Source: Robiginitalea sp. (lineage in GTDB: Bacteria > Bacteroidota > Bacteroidia > Flavobacteriales > Flavobacteriaceae). Taken from it: a stretch of 39,027 bases of DNA. Both the position numbers and the translations under genes were made by a program. The notes under the pieces were generated by a model, which saw nothing but the letters and a program-made list of their open reading frames with translations, was not told where the DNA came from and made no database searches. The stretch lies in contig JAHEJJ010000030.1 of the NCBI GenBank assembly GCA_024638915.1, positions 1 to 39,027 of the forward strand. The letters run 5' to 3'. Of this stretch, positions 24,520 through 32,718 are shown one piece after another (the stretch's first letter is position 1; each line of letters starts with the position of its first letter).

Positions 24520-25188
24520 ATGAAACCAGGAATTAATTTCATACTGACCGGTTTGCTATGTGTGCTTGCCGGATGTTCAACCGATAAGGAATCGGAAGAG
24601 GAGGCTTTGATGGAAGCAGAAGAAGAAATTGTAGCCACTACTTCGATCCCCGATTCTGCCTTTGAAAAACTCTTGATCGATCTGGGTCTGGATGATATCG
24701 AGGATGGAAAAGTGGATACCGATAATATAAAAGGCGTTGTAAATCTTTTTGCAGAAGATAGTGATATATCGAATCTAGCCGGCATAGCGGCTTTTGAAAA
24801 TCTCGAGGGCCTTTATGTTGAAAATAATATGTTGTCCAGTTTAGATCTTTCTTCGAACCCAAAATTAAAGTTCATATTTGCGAGCGGGAATCAACTCACC
24901 TCCCTAGATCTCTCTAACCTCATCATTTTAGAGAAATTAGAAGCCGACAACAATCAGTTGACTATGCTTGATATATCGGCCAATCCGGCGCTGCAGTTAT
25001 TATCGCTTGCCAGTAATGACTTGGAGGCTATAGATATCTCGACTATTTTAGATGTGGTGCAGCTAAACGATTTTGCTATAGAGAACAATCCTTTAAATTG
25101 TATAAAGGTGAATCAGGATCAATTGGATAATTTACCATCACAATGGACCAAGGATACTGAGGACACCTATAGCTTGGATTGCAGCTAA
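24520..25188 (+). CDS. Leucine-rich-repeat lipoprotein
   Basis: Predicted surface or periplasmic lipoprotein of 222 residues. The signal peptide ends in the lipobox VLAGC (Cys19), followed by an acidic Glu-rich linker. A cap region (IPDSAFEKLLIDLGLDD) leads into short leucine-rich repeats of about 21 residues with the pattern LxxLDLSxNPxLxxLxxxxNxL, such as LSSLDLSSNPKLKFI and LTSLDLSNLIILEKLEADNN, and a C-terminal cap with NNPLNCIKV. This is the internalin-like form often seen in Flavobacteriia. The binding partner is unknown. No partner gene is close, and it stands alone after valS. Confidence 0.9.
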   Translation: MKPGINFILTGLLCVLAGCSTDKESEEEALMEAEEEIVATTSIPDSAFEKLLIDLGLDDIEDGKVDTDNIKGVVNLFAEDSDISNLAGIAAFENLEGLYVENNMLSSLDLSSNPKLKFIFASGNQLTSLDLSNLIILEKLEADNNQLTMLDISANPALQLLSLASNDLEAIDISTILDVVQLNDFAIENNPLNCIKVNQDQLDNLPSQWTKDTEDTYSLDCS

Positions 25189-25350
25189 GCCTTTGATTCT
25201 TCGCTTCGGCCAGAATCTCTAAAGATAGGCCCCGTGATATGAGCGCGGTTTCCACGTCCGCAGAGACTTACTTCCTGATGACTTCTGCGCAGTGGCATTA
25301 TGCTGTTGATCATTTGATCCTAGTTGATTACCTTTAGTAAAAAGATTTCA

Positions 25351-25947
25351 ATGATGACGATCCGTTTCACTTTTCTACTATCGGTTTTTTGCATGTACTA
25401 TGCACCAGCACAGGATATCGATGGGGAAATCCTTTCTGCAGAAATTCAGATCCGGACGGCCACACTCCCTGCTCCTGAAGCTCATAAAGATGGTGCGATG
25501 GTCTATGGTTACGATGGTGATGGAAATTTTATTGTTTTGAGAGAAGGAACCAATAACCTGATTTGTATAGCCGATGATCCGAAAAAAGAGGGGATAAGTG
25601 TATCGTGTTATTCCCAAAAATTAGAACCCTTTATGGCTCGCGGCCGGGAACTGAGTATACAAGGTCTTGACTTTGAACAGAAACGGAAAGTCAGGGCAGA
25701 AGAAGTGGAAAAAGGGATTCTTCAGATGCCCGATGCACCTAGTATGATGTATGTATATTACGGAAAGCAGGAAAACTATGACTCCAGCACTGGAGCGTTA
25801 GAAGATGGCCAATTTCGTTATGTGATCTATACCCCTTTTGCAACCACGGAATCCACAGGACTGCCGGATAAGCCTCATGCTAAAGGCATGCCCTGGCTAA
25901 TGGATCCCGGAACACACAGGGCCCACATTATGATCGGGCCATTTTAA
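25351..25947 (+). CDS. Unknown secreted protein
   Basis: I do not recognise the family. The product from ATG 25351 is 198 residues with a clear signal peptide (FTFLLSVFCMYYAPAQ). The mature part is hydrophilic, with MVYGYDGDGNFIVLREGTNN, LICIADDPKKEG, FMARGRELSIQGLDF and an ending HAKGMPWLMDPGTHRAHIMIG that looks like a conserved motif rich in His, Gly and Pro. A TTG at 25324 would add 9 residues but has little support. A one-mismatch -7 box TACCTTTA (25329-25336) lies upstream. The gene stands alone, followed by 654 bases without a recognisable gene. Confidence 0.7.
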   Translation: MMTIRFTFLLSVFCMYYAPAQDIDGEILSAEIQIRTATLPAPEAHKDGAMVYGYDGDGNFIVLREGTNNLICIADDPKKEGISVSCYSQKLEPFMARGRELSIQGLDFEQKRKVRAEEVEKGILQMPDAPSMMYVYYGKQENYDSSTGALEDGQFRYVIYTPFATTESTGLPDKPHAKGMPWLMDPGTHRAHIMIGPF

Positions 25948-26601
25948 AAATATTTGCGTGTTGAGGATACGGTGCATTCTTGTAGTTAGACTTCATTTAA
26001 TCCTACCCGATGCCATTATTGGAGGGGTCGGGCTATGAAGGGTATTAATTTCTTATCGAATACGGATTTGCGATTATCGACCAACTCGGTCTGGAAATCG
26101 AGCTAACTTTTTCTTTTTTTCGGCCAGCGATAGCAGTACAGCTCTATTCGAAAATTAACCAGATGGCTTGCGACTCGCGGCCCAATACACTTTTATGGTT
26201 TCCAAAAAATCTAAATTATCCCTTGCCCTGGGATATTAACATAAATTCAAGCTAGCTTCATATAGGCACTATGGTCAAAATCCGGTCTATATTGGGGATT
26301 TTTATAATCCCTTTTTTAGCGCCGCCAAATGTTGGGGAAGAATTTATTATTCTTCGGTCAATACAGGAGCAGAGTTCGACAGACCTTTCAATAGTAGTTG
26401 GCATTCGAGATTAATTCGAACGTTTATTGTATAATTCCGGGGACATCTAATTTCGTGGGCATTGAGTTTTTTATATCGATTGAAATTGAGAGCAGCCAAT
26501 GGATTGAGGCATGAACTATACCAGCACCCTTATAGGAGTTAGCGAGAACCGAGTATATAAATGATAAGGATTTAGTATTTTTAAACAATTGAAGCGTTTC
26601 T
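25948..26601. other. 654-bp gap without a recognisable gene
   Basis: No family signature is visible in any frame. A 47-codon open frame (26271-26414) begins with a signal-peptide-like stretch (IRSILGIFIIPFLAPP) but contains a terminator-like hairpin and lacks support. The GC content looks lower and the codon pattern is erratic compared with neighbours, which fits decayed sequence. A one-mismatch -7 box TATTTTTA (26576-26583) near the right end may serve the hydroxylase gene. Confidence 0.6.
26295..26317 (+). terminator. Possible terminator in the gap
   Basis: GGGATT (26295-26300) and AATCCC (26306-26311) form a 6-bp stem with a 5-base loop, followed directly by six T residues. It could end a long transcript of the secreted protein gene, 350 bases upstream, or of a lost gene. 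Confidence 0.5.
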
Positions 26602-27873
26602 ATGGAAGCCTATGCCACCGCCTTACTTTATGCCATTCCATTTTTTATTCTTTTGATGCTTATCGAGATATTATACGGATATCTGGTAAAGAATCAACCA
26701 CATTTGCTTCTCGATACGGTAAGTAGTATCAGTTCCGGTATGACAAATATTGTGAAAGATTCCCTGGGACTTGGGATTATCATTGTGAGCTATCCATATC
26801 TTTTAGAGCACCTGGCCCTTACGCAAGTAGAATCGACATGGTTGATATGGCTGATCGCTTTTCTGGTCATCGATTTTGCAGGTTACTGGAATCATAGACT
26901 GAGCCATCATGTAAATGTGTTTTGGAATCAGCATGTGATACATCATAGCAGTGAACAATTTAATCTGGCATGTGCCCTGAGGCAATCGATCTCCAATCTG
27001 ATAGGATACTTTCCGTTGTTCCTAATACCGGCCGCCATGTTAGGGGTGCCACACAAGGTAATCGCGATATTAGCACCGATCCATCTTTTCGCACAGTTTT
27101 GGTACCATACCCAGCATATTGGGAAATTAGGATGGCTGGAGTACGTAATAGTAACCCCATCTCAGCATCGGGTACATCATGCTATTAATCCTGAGTACAT
27201 CGATAAGAACCTTGGCCAGGTCTTATGTGTTTGGGACCGATGGTTCGGAACTTTTCAGGAAGAGCTTGATGATGTTCCCCCACAATATGGGGTGTTGAAA
27301 CCGGCATCTACATGGAATCCTATCCATATAAATTTTCAACATCTCTGGTGCCTTTTCCAGGATGCCTGGCGGACTAGGCGTTGGCTGGATAGAATACGTA
27401 TCTGGTTCATGCCGACCGGTTGGCGCCCTCCGGATGTAATGCACAGGTTTCCAAGACCCATTATCGAAGACGTTTATAATTTCAAACGGTACCAAACCCA
27501 GGCCAGTCCGCGGCTAAAAGCCTATGCGCTGTTTCAGATGATAGCCACATTGGTTCTGCTTTTGTTTATGTTCTATAATTATGCCAATATAGGATTCGAC
27601 GGACTGCTGCAATTTGGCGCCTTTGTATTTATTGGCATTTACGGTTATACCAGCCTGATGGATAGGGCTCGATACGCGGGTGCAATCGAAGTGGTGCGTG
27701 GTGTAGCAGCAATTATTCTTATCGTTGTCAGCGGAGATTGGTTTGGGATAGAGTCGGTATTAAGCGGAGGAAGTACACTGGTCTTTGGCTATTTCTTAAT
27801 CACTGTGGCCGGAGGGGTATACTTCGGATATCTGGAAGATTTTCCTATCCGAAACAAAGGCCAATTGATTTAG
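26602..27873 (+). CDS. Fatty acid hydroxylase/sterol desaturase-family membrane protein
   Basis: Integral membrane di-iron enzyme of the fatty acid hydroxylase superfamily, 423 residues. The three histidine clusters are intact: HRLSHH (98-103), HVIHH (111-115) and QHRVHH (188-193), with additional His in WYHTQHIGK (169-172). Several hydrophobic helices flank them, and the C-terminal third (about 310-415) adds more membrane segments. Members hydroxylate or desaturate lipids such as fatty acids, sterols or carotenoids, and the substrate here is unknown. It converges on the acyl-CoA-binding protein gene and overlaps its end by 4 bases. The association with lipid genes is suggestive only. Confidence 0.92.
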   Translation: MEAYATALLYAIPFFILLMLIEILYGYLVKNQPHLLLDTVSSISSGMTNIVKDSLGLGIIIVSYPYLLEHLALTQVESTWLIWLIAFLVIDFAGYWNHRLSHHVNVFWNQHVIHHSSEQFNLACALRQSISNLIGYFPLFLIPAAMLGVPHKVIAILAPIHLFAQFWYHTQHIGKLGWLEYVIVTPSQHRVHHAINPEYIDKNLGQVLCVWDRWFGTFQEELDDVPPQYGVLKPASTWNPIHINFQHLWCLFQDAWRTRRWLDRIRIWFMPTGWRPPDVMHRFPRPIIEDVYNFKRYQTQASPRLKAYALFQMIATLVLLLFMFYNYANIGFDGLLQFGAFVFIGIYGYTSLMDRARYAGAIEVVRGVAAIILIVVSGDWFGIESVLSGGSTLVFGYFLITVAGGVYFGYLEDFPIRNKGQLI

Positions 27874-28142
27874 GTATTCTTTAGATTGATTTCTTTTTCA
27901 ACAAGCTCTATATAATTCTTCATGGCTTCTTTTATATCCAGATGCTGTGCCTGAATAAGGGCATTGGCCTTAAAAGCGTTTATAAGTGGGGTCTTGCTGC
28001 CAGGGTGGTTAAAATTTTGATTGGCGATCTTGTAGTAGGCATAAAGCTTTAGGAGGAGGTCTGCCGGTAACGGGTCCGTATATTCATTTACGGTTTGGAC
28101 CGCAGCATTAAATTTTTTACGTAATGTATCCTTTTTCTTCAC
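27870..28142 (-). CDS. Acyl-CoA-binding protein
   Basis: Small cytosolic four-helix protein of 90 residues that binds long-chain acyl-CoA esters. KKFNAAVQTVNEYTDPLPAD matches helix 1 and the loop, LLLKLYAYYKIANQ is the helix 2 signature with the YYK residues that contact CoA, and the rest (INAFKANALIQAQHLDIKEA) follows the ACBP layout. Translation must begin at a GTG (28142) inside the psd gene, an overlap of 26 bases; no ATG lies nearby. It is the last gene of the rsfS-ftsH-LUD-cdsA-psd unit. A tie to phospholipid synthesis, by delivering acyl-CoA, is plausible inference. Confidence 0.88.
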   Translation of the reverse strand: MKKKDTLRKKFNAAVQTVNEYTDPLPADLLLKLYAYYKIANQNFNHPGSKTPLINAFKANALIQAQHLDIKEAMKNYIELVEKEINLKNT

Positions 28143-28797
28143 TTTCTGCTACTGTGGCAATACAGGTTTTCGCACCAACGACTTTCTGGTTGACCTTTAC
28201 GGTTATGACACTATCCAAAGGTAATAACAAATCTACCCTTGAGCCAAATTTGATAAAACCCGCATCATCCCCTTGCTGAACGTGTTCACCTACTTCGGCA
28301 TAATTGACGATCCTTCGTGCCACCGCCCCTGCGATTTGTCTGTATAGAATATCACCGAATAAGGGGGTATTGATCACCACCGTGGTCCTTTCGTTTTTCT
28401 CACTTGATTTAGCATGCCAGGCAACCAGATATTTCCCAGGATGGTATTTTGAGTATTTGATCACCCCGCTGGCGGCATAACGCGTAACGTGGACATCGAG
28501 CGGCGACATAAAGATGGATATCTGCTTTCGCTTGTCCTTAAAATATTCCTTTTCCTCCACCTCATCTACAATTACAACTTTACCATCAACAGGGGCTAGG
28601 ATCTCATCGAAGTTCTTTTGGGCAATCCTTCTTGGGTTTCTGAAGAACTGCATTATCAGGACTAATAATACAATGGACCCGATTTGCAGGGTCCACTTTA
28701 GCCAGGGAGTCGTTACATATAAGTGCGCGAGTAACACCACCAGGCTTAGCAGGGTAAATGCTATAATTATGATTCTTTGACCTTCTCTATGAAACAT
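28117..28797 (-). CDS. psd: Phosphatidylserine decarboxylase
   Basis: Pyruvoyl-dependent membrane enzyme that converts phosphatidylserine to phosphatidylethanolamine. The product is 226 residues of the short PSD-A type. The N-terminus carries two hydrophobic helices. APVDGKVV holds Asp71, DVHVTRYAASG holds His103, and the self-cleavage site is FIKFGSRVD, where Gly185-Ser186 yields the pyruvoyl group. An in-frame ATG at 28839 lies within cdsA, but ATG at 28797 gives the family start (MFHREGQRI). The gene overlaps the cdsA stop by 11 bases and the acyl-CoA-binding gene by 26, so all three are translationally coupled. Confidence 0.94.
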   Translation of the reverse strand: MFHREGQRIIIIAFTLLSLVVLLAHLYVTTPWLKWTLQIGSIVLLVLIMQFFRNPRRIAQKNFDEILAPVDGKVVIVDEVEEKEYFKDKRKQISIFMSPLDVHVTRYAASGVIKYSKYHPGKYLVAWHAKSSEKNERTTVVINTPLFGDILYRQIAGAVARRIVNYAEVGEHVQQGDDAGFIKFGSRVDLLLPLDSVITVKVNQKVVGAKTCIATVAESEEKGYIT

Positions 28798-29590
28798 TAG
28801 TAAAAATATAGAGCGTAAAATACGCAAATGGTGCTGCAAATATCAGACTATCCAGCCTATCCAGCAAACCTCCGTGACCTGGCAATATGGCTCCGCTATC
28901 TTTTACGCCAGCATGTCGTTTTAACTTAGACTCCACCAGATCACCAAGATTGCCAAAAAAGACCACTACCACGGCTATAATGAACCATTGATTAAGACTA
29001 AGAATAGGTTCGTATTTTGCAAGAAAGTAGGTTCCGATCATCGTAAAAACAAATCCACCGAGTGAACCCTCCACCGTTTTTTTAGGAGAAACCCGGGGAA
29101 AAAGTTTAGTCCTGCCAATAGATTTACCCACAAGGTATGCAAAGGAATCATTGATCCAGATCAGCACGAAAATTCCCATAATCAGGAATTTTGCAAACTC
29201 ATTGTCTTTATATGGGATCATGGTGAGGAAAATACATCCGCCTCCTATGTAAAAAAGACCTGTAATGAATTTTTCATAGGCATAATTCAGTCTTTTTCTT
29301 TTTGAAAACAGGTAGTATAACAACCACAGGTTTATGCTGATGGTGGCAAACATCAGTAGATTGATCAATATTCTGTCCTGAATTAGATAAATATAGGCCC
29401 ACCAAAGACCCAGATAGGCTATAAAAACATGGTAACCCCTCAACAAGACAAGCCTTTTGTATTCGTATAGGCAGGCCAGTCCGAAAACCATAAAAAGAAA
29501 ATCAAAGGCATCGGAGCTCAGAAAAACGGCAGAAAGAAGCAATATGACATAGACCACCCCTGTGATCAGTCTCCTCAGAATTTCTTTCAT
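28787..29590 (-). CDS. cdsA: Phosphatidate cytidylyltransferase
   Basis: Integral membrane enzyme that makes CDP-diacylglycerol from phosphatidic acid and CTP, the branch point of phospholipid synthesis. The product is 267 residues with multiple membrane helices. Near the C-terminus lies the CDS signature, seen here as KRHAGVKDSGAILPGHGG followed by LLDRLDSL. WINDSFAYLVGKSIGRTKL is another conserved segment. ATG at 29662 is in frame but sits inside the LUD gene, while ATG at 29590 (MKEILRRLITG) follows the LUD stop by 1 base and gives the family start. It precedes psd, with which it forms a direct pathway. Confidence 0.95.
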   Translation of the reverse strand: MKEILRRLITGVVYVILLLSAVFLSSDAFDFLFMVFGLACLYEYKRLVLLRGYHVFIAYLGLWWAYIYLIQDRILINLLMFATISINLWLLYYLFSKRKRLNYAYEKFITGLFYIGGGCIFLTMIPYKDNEFAKFLIMGIFVLIWINDSFAYLVGKSIGRTKLFPRVSPKKTVEGSLGGFVFTMIGTYFLAKYEPILSLNQWFIIAVVVVFFGNLGDLVESKLKRHAGVKDSGAILPGHGGLLDRLDSLIFAAPFAYFTLYIFTNVS

Positions 29591-29591
29591 G

Positions 29592-30203
29592 TTAGAGATC
29601 TTCGAGCAGTAATAGGTAAAGGTGTTTAGAACTGCTTCCGTAAGATAAGAAATCATTGTCATTCTCGGAGTCCGACTGGAAATGTTTGATAGTAGTGATG
29701 TTGGCCGGAATACCGTTCTTGTACTTCTTTTTTATAATTTTTAAGCCCTCTCCAATGGTATCGACCAATTGGCTTGTTGTGGCATAGACAATTACATTCT
29801 CGGGGACTTCGTGCAGTTTCTTTTCCTGAAGTTGGTTAGAGGTGACCAGAATCGAGCCGTTATGGGCTACTAAATGCTCGCAAGTGGTAAAAAACACATT
29901 GCTTTTAGAAACCCTATCCGTAAAGGTGATGCCTTCACCTTTAAATTTCTCCTGAAGCATCGGATTTAGTATATAGAAGGGTTCGCTCTCCCATCCGTTT
30001 TCTTCAATTATATTTTTCAGGGTTCCGGATACCTCACTCAGAGAATCACAGTATAAAAATTTGCCCCCATTCTTTTTAAAGTGAATGGTAAACTTCTCAT
30101 CTATTGGGATGTTGAGGTCTGGCATGTGCACCCCCCTTGTTTCCACCGTTTCCTTGGAAACCTTTTTTTTACCCCCGCTAAATAATTTCCCAAATATTCC
30201 CAT
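29592..30203 (-). CDS. LUD domain protein (LutC/YkgG-like)
   Basis: Cytosolic protein of 203 residues with the LUD fold found in LutC, which takes part in lactate oxidation in Bacillus with LutA and LutB. Here no lutA or lutB is adjacent, so a lactate role is not supported. Seen features are NVFFTTCEHLVAHNGSILV and NVIVYATTSQLVDTIGEGLK, the core strands of the domain. The position between ftsH and cdsA is conserved in Bacteroidota, and the link suggests a housekeeping role that has not been defined. It follows ftsH by 47 bases and ends 1 base before cdsA. Confidence 0.85.
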   Translation of the reverse strand: MGIFGKLFSGGKKKVSKETVETRGVHMPDLNIPIDEKFTIHFKKNGGKFLYCDSLSEVSGTLKNIIEENGWESEPFYILNPMLQEKFKGEGITFTDRVSKSNVFFTTCEHLVAHNGSILVTSNQLQEKKLHEVPENVIVYATTSQLVDTIGEGLKIIKKKYKNGIPANITTIKHFQSDSENDNDFLSYGSSSKHLYLLLLEDL

Positions 30204-30250
30204 TATTCCCGAATCATTCGGATGGATCGACCCGCTCTGCTGTTTCCTTC

Positions 30251-32242
30251 CTATTTCTTTTCCTCAGCAGGTTCTTCCGGGGTCAATTCTTCAGCAATCA
30301 ACTTCTCCTGACCTTTCTGATCGAATTCACTTTCGAAAGGTCTTTTTCCAAATATTTTCTGCAGATCTTCCTTAAAGATAACCTCTTTTTCAAGAAGGCG
30401 TTCAGCCAGTTCAATCAGCTTGTCCTTATTATCTAACAATACTTTGACAGCTCTCTTATATTGTTCCTCAATGATTTTGGAGATCTCCTGATCGATCTTT
30501 TGTGCGGTCTCCTCACTGTATGGTTTGGTAAAACCATATTCATTCTGTCCAGAGGAATCGTAATAGGTCAGATTTCCGATCTCATCGTTCAAACCGTAGA
30601 TAGTGACCATGGCCCTGGCCTGTTTCGTCACTTTTTCCAGATCGCTTAGCGCACCTGTGGAGATCTTATCGAAAATTACCTTTTCCGCAGCCCGACCCCC
30701 AAGAGTAGCACACATTTCATCTTGCATCTGTTCTGATCTTACGATCAGTCGCTCTTCCGGCAGATACCATGCAGAGCCAAGGGATTGTCCTCTGGGCACG
30801 ATAGTTACCTTTACCAATGGTGCGGCGTGTTCCAGCATCCAGCTCACTGTGGCATGGCCAGCCTCGTGGTAGGCAATGGTTTTCTTTTCACCAGGGGTGA
30901 TGATCTTATTTTTTTTCTCTAGTCCGCCTACGATCCTGTCGACGGCATCGAGGAAATCCTGTTTACCAACGGCCTTTTTTTCTTTCCTGGCGGCGATCAG
31001 TGCAGCTTCGTTACAAACGTTGGCAATATCAGCTCCTGAAAAACCGGGCGTCTGCCTCGCAAGAAAGTCGAGATCGAGGGTTTCGGAGGTTTTGATCGGC
31101 CTTAAATGTACCTCAAAGATCTCTTTCCTTTCCCTGATATCGGGCAGGTCTACATAGATCTGTCGGTCGAACCTCCCCGCTCGCATCAAAGCCTTGTCCA
31201 GTACATCGGCTCTGTTGGTAGCTGCCAGTACAATCACGTTGGTGTTGGTTCCAAAACCGTCCATTTCGGTGAGTAACTGGTTCAATGTATTTTCTCTTTC
31301 GTCGTTCGATCCGGTAAAATTATTTTTACCTCTGGCACGACCTATGGCATCTATTTCATCGATAAAAATAATGGAGGGAGACTTATCCTTGGCCTGCTTA
31401 AAGAGGTCTCTTACCCTCGATGCTCCAACGCCAACGAACATTTCCACGAAGTCTGATCCAGACAGCGAGAAGAAAGGCACTTTCGCCTCACCAGCCACCG
31501 CCTTCGCCAAAAGGGTCTTACCCGTACCTGGAGGTCCCACCAAAAGTGCACCTTTTGGAATCTTCCCTCCCAGAGACGTGTATTTATCAGGGTTTCTAAG
31601 GAATTCAACAATTTCTTCCACTTCTTCTTTAGCCCCTTCTAATCCGGCTACATCCTGAAAAGAAGTACGGGTATCGGTCTTTTCATCGAAAAGTTTGGCC
31701 TTCGATTTACCGATATTGAAGATTTGACCACCTGCTCCACCACCTGCTCCGCCAGACATGCGTCTCATCAGATAAATCCATATTCCGATGATCAGTACAA
31801 AGGGCAGGATCGTGAGCATTAATTCCATGAATACATTGGACTCCTTATCGAATTCCACAATCGTATCCAGGTTATTCTCTTTCTTTATCTCAGTAATCTC
31901 GTTTTGAAAGATCTGCAGATCTCCGTAATCCAGCACATATTGCGGGAGCATACCTGTAGATGGAATCAGTGGCTTTTCGGCCACATCCTTATGAACATCC
32001 TTCGTCAAGGCTTCTTCCGAGAGGAAGACTTTGGCCTGGTCTGCATTGGTAATGATCAGGATCTTTTCGATATCCCCGTTTCTCAGATATTCCTGAAGCT
32101 CTGAGGTGGTGGTCTTTCTGGTGGTTGCAAAATTACCACTGCCGAAAAACTGATAGCCGATCAGCAGGATCGCAATAAGGCCGTAAATCCACCATGAGCT
32201 GAATTTAGGTTTCTTTTGAGGTGTATTATTTTCCTTAGACAT
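30251..32242 (-). CDS. ftsH: ATP-dependent zinc metalloprotease FtsH
   Basis: Membrane-bound AAA+ protease that degrades misfolded membrane proteins and regulatory proteins. The product is 663 residues. Two membrane helices (about 18-33 and 139-160) flank a periplasmic region. The AAA domain has Walker A GPPGTGKT (236-243), Walker B IIFIDE (291-296) and the second region of homology with ATNRADVLDKALMRAGRFDR. The protease site is HEAGH (459-463), with the third zinc ligand further on. A Gly-rich linker (MSGGAGGGAGG) follows the second helix, and the C-terminus is an acidic tail ending in EEPAEEKK. It follows rsfS by 6 bases in one operon. Confidence 0.97.
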   Translation of the reverse strand: MSKENNTPQKKPKFSSWWIYGLIAILLIGYQFFGSGNFATTRKTTTSELQEYLRNGDIEKILIITNADQAKVFLSEEALTKDVHKDVAEKPLIPSTGMLPQYVLDYGDLQIFQNEITEIKKENNLDTIVEFDKESNVFMELMLTILPFVLIIGIWIYLMRRMSGGAGGGAGGQIFNIGKSKAKLFDEKTDTRTSFQDVAGLEGAKEEVEEIVEFLRNPDKYTSLGGKIPKGALLVGPPGTGKTLLAKAVAGEAKVPFFSLSGSDFVEMFVGVGASRVRDLFKQAKDKSPSIIFIDEIDAIGRARGKNNFTGSNDERENTLNQLLTEMDGFGTNTNVIVLAATNRADVLDKALMRAGRFDRQIYVDLPDIRERKEIFEVHLRPIKTSETLDLDFLARQTPGFSGADIANVCNEAALIAARKEKKAVGKQDFLDAVDRIVGGLEKKNKIITPGEKKTIAYHEAGHATVSWMLEHAAPLVKVTIVPRGQSLGSAWYLPEERLIVRSEQMQDEMCATLGGRAAEKVIFDKISTGALSDLEKVTKQARAMVTIYGLNDEIGNLTYYDSSGQNEYGFTKPYSEETAQKIDQEISKIIEEQYKRAVKVLLDNKDKLIELAERLLEKEVIFKEDLQKIFGKRPFESEFDQKGQEKLIAEELTPEEPAEEKK

Positions 32243-32248
32243 TTCTCT

Positions 32249-32626
32249 TTACTGATTATAGCTATTTTCAAACATGGTGACTTTAGCGTCACCCCAGAGG
32301 CCTTCGATATCATAGAATTCTCTGGCATGCTTTTGAAAGACATGTACTACTACATTAACATAGTCCAACAAGACCCATTCTGCATTTTCTGATCCTTCTA
32401 CGTGCCAGGGCTTGTCTTTTATAGCTTCTCTTACTGTTTTCTGGATGGAATTTACGATGGCATTAACGTGGGTATTGGAAGTGCCATTGCAAATTATAAA
32501 GTAGTCACAAACGGTGTTTTCAATTTCTCTAAGGTCAAGTAAGTTGGTGTCGAGTCCTTTAACTTCTTCGATTCCATGTAAGATTAAGGTGATTAACTCA
32601 TCTGCACTCGCTTTTCTTTTATGCAT
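32249..32626 (-). CDS. rsfS: Ribosomal silencing factor RsfS
   Basis: Small cytosolic protein (RsfS/YbeB/Iojap family), 125 residues, that binds ribosomal protein L14 and blocks subunit joining when nutrients run out. Conserved features are DLREIENTVCDYFIICNGTS, the WHVEG segment and NAEWVLLDYVNVVVHVFQ with its FYDIEGLW follow-up. It is the first gene of the operon with ftsH, the LUD gene, cdsA, psd and ACBP, and it is divergent from birA with 92 bases between. An exact -7 box (32646-32653) lies 20 bases upstream. This gene order is typical of Bacteroidota. Confidence 0.95.
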   Translation of the reverse strand: MHKRKASADELITLILHGIEEVKGLDTNLLDLREIENTVCDYFIICNGTSNTHVNAIVNSIQKTVREAIKDKPWHVEGSENAEWVLLDYVNVVVHVFQKHAREFYDIEGLWGDAKVTMFENSYNQ

Positions 32627-32645
32627 CCAATATCTTTAATTTGTA

Positions 32646-32653
32646 CAAAGTTA
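32646..32653 (-). promoter_or_regulatory. Putative -7 box for the rsfS-ftsH operon
   Basis: The minus strand reads TAACTTTG, an exact TAnnTTTG match, 20 bases before the rsfS ATG. No good -33 TTG is visible. Confidence 0.45.
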
Positions 32654-32718
32654 TTATTTTTTTGTTTTTTGAGCCCTAGTATTTAACATAACATTGTAGA
32701 TGAGTAAATGAGGCTTTC

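Noticed and set aside
26271-26414. 47-codon open frame starting MVKIRSILGIF
   Set aside because: It contains a terminator-like hairpin with six T residues and has no homology I recognise, so it is not listed as a gene.
29592-30203. Lactate utilisation (lutABC) operon
   Set aside because: Only a LutC-like LUD protein is present; lutA and lutB are missing and the context is ftsH/cdsA.
30603-31658. Long + strand open frames opposite ftsH
   Set aside because: They mirror ftsH codons and show Ser/Pro-rich products typical of antisense frames of a conserved gene.
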